Shown piece after piece: positions 5,934-7,865 of a DNA stretch of 7,865 bases (position 1 is its first letter; each line of letters starts with the position of its first letter). The DNA comes from Rhodoferax sp. GTDB lineage: Bacteria > Pseudomonadota > Gammaproteobacteria > Burkholderiales > Burkholderiaceae_C. The position numbers were made by a program, and so were the translations under genes. The notes below the pieces were generated by a model. The model saw only the letters and a list, made by a program, of their open reading frames with translations, ran no database searches and was not told the origin of the DNA. The stretch lies in assembly GCA_029865675.1 (NCBI GenBank), contig JARXAU010000024.1, positions 1 to 7,865 of the forward strand, written 5' to 3'.

Positions 5934-5953
5934 GACACGTCCGGCCCTAACAT
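5925..5953 (+). promoter_or_regulatory. Possible heat-shock-type promoter for htpX
   Basis: CTTGTTT (5925-5931) resembles the sigma-32 -35 element CTTGAAA. After 13 bp comes CCCTAACAT (5945-5953), an imperfect match to CCCCATNTA. In E. coli htpX belongs to the heat-shock regulon, which makes this reading attractive. A perfect TTGACA also occurs at 5932-5937 but has no sigma-70 -10 at the right distance. The match is partial and the role inferred. Confidence 0.3.
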
Positions 5954-6008
5954 GCGCTCGGAACGTCCGCATCGGTTTTCGGGCTTGTTTTCTGTGAAAA
6001 GGATTTTT

Positions 6009-6878
6009 ATGAAACGCATGTTTTTATTGATTGTTACCAACGTCATGGTGGTGGTGGTGTTGGGCATCGTGGCCAGCTTGCTGGGCGTCAACCGCTTTCT
6101 CACCGCCAATGGCCTGAACCTGAGCGCATTGCTGGGCTTCGCGCTCATCATGGGCTTTGGCGGCGCGTTTATCTCGCTGCTCATCAGCAAGCCCTTGGCC
6201 AAGTGGAGCTCGGGCGTGCGCGTGATCGAGCAGCCGCAAAACGCCGACGAGGCCTGGATTGTGGAGACAGTGCGCAAGTTTGCTGACAAGGCCCAGATTG
6301 GCATGCCCGAAGTGGGCATTTTTGAGGGCGACGCCAACGCCTTTGCCACTGGCGCATTTAAAAACTCAGCCTTGGTGGCAGTGTCCACCGGCCTGCTGCA
6401 AGGCATGACCCGCGACGAGGTGGAGGCCGTGATCGGCCACGAAGTCGCGCATGTGGCCAATGGCGACATGGTCACCATGACGTTGATTCAGGGCGTGATG
6501 AACACCTTTGTGGTGTTTTTGAGCCGCGTCATTGGCTATGCGGTGGACAGCTTCTTGCGCAAGGGCGACGACCGCGACAGCGGCCCCGGCATGGGCTACT
6601 GGATTACCACTATCGTGCTCGACATCGTGCTGGGCTTTGCCGCTCAAATGGTGGTGGCCTGGTTTTCGCGCCAACGCGAGTTCCGCGCCGATGCGGGTGC
6701 GGCCGAGTTGATGGGGCGTAAGCAGCCCATGGTCAACGCATTAGCACGCCTGGGCGGCATGCACACCGGCGAGTTGCCCAAGAGCGTGGCGGCCTTCGGT
6801 ATTGCCGGTGGCATAGGCCAGCTGTTTAGCACCCACCCGCCCATTGAGGAGCGCATTGCCGCACTGCAAAGCGCATAA
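6009..6878 (+). CDS. htpX: Membrane zinc metalloprotease HtpX (M48B family)
   Basis: HtpX is an inner-membrane protease with a cytosolic active site that degrades misfolded membrane proteins alongside FtsH. The 289-residue product is close to the 293 of E. coli HtpX. It starts MKRMFLLIVTN with two N-terminal membrane helices (about 4-26 and 39-59). The zinc motif HEVAH is at 144-148, and the third ligand Glu224 is in SRQREFRADAGAAELMG. Two more hydrophobic segments lie at about 155-176 and 199-219. The family signature GDANAFATGAFKNSALVAVS is at 107-126, and the C-terminus ends with STHPPIEERIAAL. I chose the ATG at 6009 because AAAAGGA lies five bases upstream and the product starts like the family. 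An in-frame ATG at 5952 would add 19 polar residues before the first membrane helix. The gene stands alone, followed by a strong terminator. Confidence 0.97.
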   Translation: MKRMFLLIVTNVMVVVVLGIVASLLGVNRFLTANGLNLSALLGFALIMGFGGAFISLLISKPLAKWSSGVRVIEQPQNADEAWIVETVRKFADKAQIGMPEVGIFEGDANAFATGAFKNSALVAVSTGLLQGMTRDEVEAVIGHEVAHVANGDMVTMTLIQGVMNTFVVFLSRVIGYAVDSFLRKGDDRDSGPGMGYWITTIVLDIVLGFAAQMVVAWFSRQREFRADAGAAELMGRKQPMVNALARLGGMHTGELPKSVAAFGIAGGIGQLFSTHPPIEERIAALQSA

Positions 6879-6898
6879 TTCAGGCCTGATTTTTTGTA

Positions 6899-6938
6899 AA
6901 GCGAGCGCCGCAGCACTGCGGCGCTCGCTTCGTTTTTT
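6899..6938 (+). terminator. Strong intrinsic terminator after htpX
   Basis: A perfect 15-bp inverted repeat (6899-6913 with 6916-6930, arms AAGCGAGCGCCGCAG and its complement) forms a GC-rich hairpin with a tiny loop. It is followed after two bases by TTTTTT (6933-6938). The stem starts 20 bp after the htpX stop codon. The minus strand has no T-tract on its exit side, so it acts in the + direction only. It ends right at the ribosome binding site of the next gene. Confidence 0.95.
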
Positions 6939-6943
6939 GGGGA
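6939..6943 (+). promoter_or_regulatory. Ribosome binding site deciding the GTG start of the rhtB-like gene
   Basis: GGGGA lies seven bases upstream of the GTG at 6951 and directly adjoins the terminator T-tract. It supports the non-ATG start, which also gives the expected family N-terminus. Confidence 0.7.
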
Positions 6944-6950
6944 ACGCTGC

Positions 6951-7580
6951 GTGGATTTTTCGGCCTGGTTGACCTTTTTTGCCGCCTGCTGGGCGATCAG
7001 CATTTCGCCGGGGCCAGGTGCCGTGGCGTCCATGAGTGCGGGCCTGAACTACGGCTTTCGCCGGGGTTATTTCACGGTGTTTGGGCTGATTTTGGGCATC
7101 TGGACCCAGTTGCTGTTGGTGGGCGCGGGTTTGGGTGCCTTGGTGGCAACCTCGGCTACCGCATTCGGCGCGGTCAAGTGGGCGGGCGTGGCGTATTTGG
7201 TGTGGTTGGGCATTGGCCAGTGGCGCGCCCCGGCCACACCACTGGCCGCGCGCAGCGACGACGGCACGCAAACCTCGCGCCGCTCTATGGTGCTGCGCGG
7301 CTGGATGATTAACGCCGTCAACCCCAAGGGCACGGTATTCATGTTGGCGGTAGTGCCGCAGTTTTTGGTGCTCGATCAGCCGCTGCTGGGGCAGTACTTG
7401 GTGATAGGCGCCACGCTGTCGTTCACCGATTTGGTGGTCATGGCGGGCTACACCGCCCTGGCGTCACGGGTGCTAAACGCGCTGCGCGACGCCTCGCACA
7501 TCCGGGCCATGAACCGGGTGTTTGGCGGTCTTTTTGTGGTGGCGGGCACGCTGTTGGCGCTGTTTAAGCGGGCGGGCTGA
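6951..7580 (+). CDS. rhtB: RhtB/LysE-family amino-acid exporter, close to homoserine/homoserine lactone exporter RhtB
   Basis: This is a 209-residue inner-membrane exporter with about six hydrophobic segments. The family signature SISPGPGAVASMSAGLNYGF is at 17-36. A strongly RhtB-like stretch, VKWAGVAYLVWLGIGQWRA, is at 75-93. The second-half motif NPKGTVFMLAVVPQF starts at Asn124, and the end, AMNRVFGGLFVVAGTLLALF, closely follows E. coli RhtB as I remember it. E. coli RhtB exports homoserine and homoserine lactone; the substrate here is inferred, and other small amino acids are possible for this family. The start is GTG at 6951, supported by GGGGA upstream. The htpX terminator leaves no room for a promoter between its T-tract and the start codon, so transcription must cross the hairpin. 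The gene converges on a minus-strand frame that enters from the right edge. Confidence 0.9.
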   Translation: MDFSAWLTFFAACWAISISPGPGAVASMSAGLNYGFRRGYFTVFGLILGIWTQLLLVGAGLGALVATSATAFGAVKWAGVAYLVWLGIGQWRAPATPLAARSDDGTQTSRRSMVLRGWMINAVNPKGTVFMLAVVPQFLVLDQPLLGQYLVIGATLSFTDLVVMAGYTALASRVLNALRDASHIRAMNRVFGGLFVVAGTLLALFKRAG

Positions 7581-7648
7581 GCGGATAGGTGGCGACCGTT
7601 ATTGGCCCACTCCAGGCGTCGTACCGCACGCTTCAGAGCACGTCGATG

Positions 7649-7865
7649 TCAAGTCCAAACGTCCGTGCAGAACGCCACCAACTCTGCAACCCCCCGCCGA
7701 TGCACAAAATCGGGATGAACCGCTAGCCACCCGGTTTGCATGGATGGCTCGGGTTTCGGTATGAAAAACGGCTTTGGAGCGAGCGGCGCCATGCACCTGA
7801 GTTGGCCCGCATCCGCCGAAAGCATCATTCCAAGATACCGAAAGTTCAAGCAACTTGAACCGGGT
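7649..7865 (-). CDS. Probable C-terminal end of a LysR-family regulator (5' part outside window)
   Basis: The minus-strand frame ending with TGA at 7649-7651 stays open to the window edge, giving about 71 visible residues. The stretch RYLGMMLSADAGQLRCMAPL, then GWLAVHPDFVHRRGVAELVAF, follows the pattern at the end of many LysR effector domains: a strand with Tyr-Leu, a 'DA..LRR.APP' segment, then 'WL.VHPDLR...RVRA..DF'. The recognition is from memory of the pattern, not an alignment. The fit is weaker at the edge (GSSCLNF), so the copy could be diverged or decayed. It would be transcribed towards rhtB, ending 68 bp from its stop. Another minus-strand frame over the same bases (7599-7853) encodes nothing recognisable. 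Confidence 0.45.
   Translation of the reverse strand, partial: PGSSCLNFRYLGMMLSADAGQLRCMAPLAPKPFFIPKPEPSMQTGWLAVHPDFVHRRGVAELVAFCTDVWT
7844..7860. repeat. Inverted repeat (7-bp arms, 3-bp spacer) at the right edge
   Basis: GTTCAAG and CTTGAAC are perfect reverse complements around CAA. The shape resembles operators of MerR-family regulators such as the SoxR site, although the spacing is one base shorter. It lies within the frame called as a LysR C-terminus, so it may be coincidental coding sequence. Confidence 0.5.

Noticed and set aside
5932..5937. Sigma-70 promoter with perfect TTGACA before htpX
   Set aside because: No -10-like hexamer lies 16-18 bp downstream.
5952..6008. Earlier ATG start for htpX
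   Set aside because: It would place 19 polar residues before the first membrane helix. The ATG at 6009 has a strong ribosome binding site and fits the family.
7599..7853. Minus-strand 84-codon frame near the right edge
   Set aside because: No recognisable motif. The overlapping frame ending at 7649 shows a LysR-like C-terminal pattern instead.
1..7865. A new multi-gene defence, mobile or biosynthetic system
   Set aside because: Every confident gene belongs to a known family (bchB, bchL, Host_attach, LysR, pyrC, DUF3025, htpX, rhtB), and no cluster of unknown genes, transposase, integrase or toxin-antitoxin pair is visible.

Overview
The window looks like chromosomal DNA of a GC-rich betaproteobacterium that makes bacteriochlorophyll, probably a Burkholderiales/Comamonadaceae phototroph of the Rhodoferax, Limnohabitans or Rubrivivax kind. 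The evidence is the pair of dark-operative protochlorophyllide reductase genes at the left end, together with the general character of the other proteins. The genus is inferred; no rRNA or other marker gene is present.

Layout. Positions 1-1833 hold the end of a photosynthesis gene run: the 3' part of bchB (cut by the window edge), then complete bchL, 21 bp apart on the + strand. Their products are two of the three subunits of light-independent protochlorophyllide oxidoreductase. The run stops there: bchL converges on a minus-strand gene for a host-attachment family protein (1884-2342). About 610 bp without a convincing gene follow (2343-2952), carrying two small dyads. Next is a + strand LysR-type regulator (2953-3924) resembling the hypochlorite-responsive regulator HypT. 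Directly after its stop codon lie four copies of a 13-bp tandem repeat. Then come pyrC (dihydroorotase, de novo pyrimidine synthesis, 4031-5128) and, overlapping its end by 16 bp, a DUF3025-family gene (5113-5886), which together look like a two-gene operon.

The right part holds htpX (membrane zinc protease for membrane-protein quality control, 6009-6878), a very strong intrinsic terminator (6899-6938), and an rhtB-like amino-acid exporter gene (6951-7580) whose ribosome binding site begins where the terminator's T-tract ends. At the extreme right, a minus-strand reading frame open to the window edge (7649-7865) looks like the C-terminal end of another LysR-type regulator.

Functionally the window is a border between a bacteriochlorophyll synthesis operon and ordinary housekeeping or stress genes. 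I see no mobile element, CRISPR array, tRNA, rRNA or clearly new multi-gene system. The more unusual points are the direct bchB-bchL adjacency without bchH or bchM, a repeat-built N-terminal extension on PyrC, the 13-bp tandem array before pyrC, and a terminator sitting in the leader of the exporter gene.
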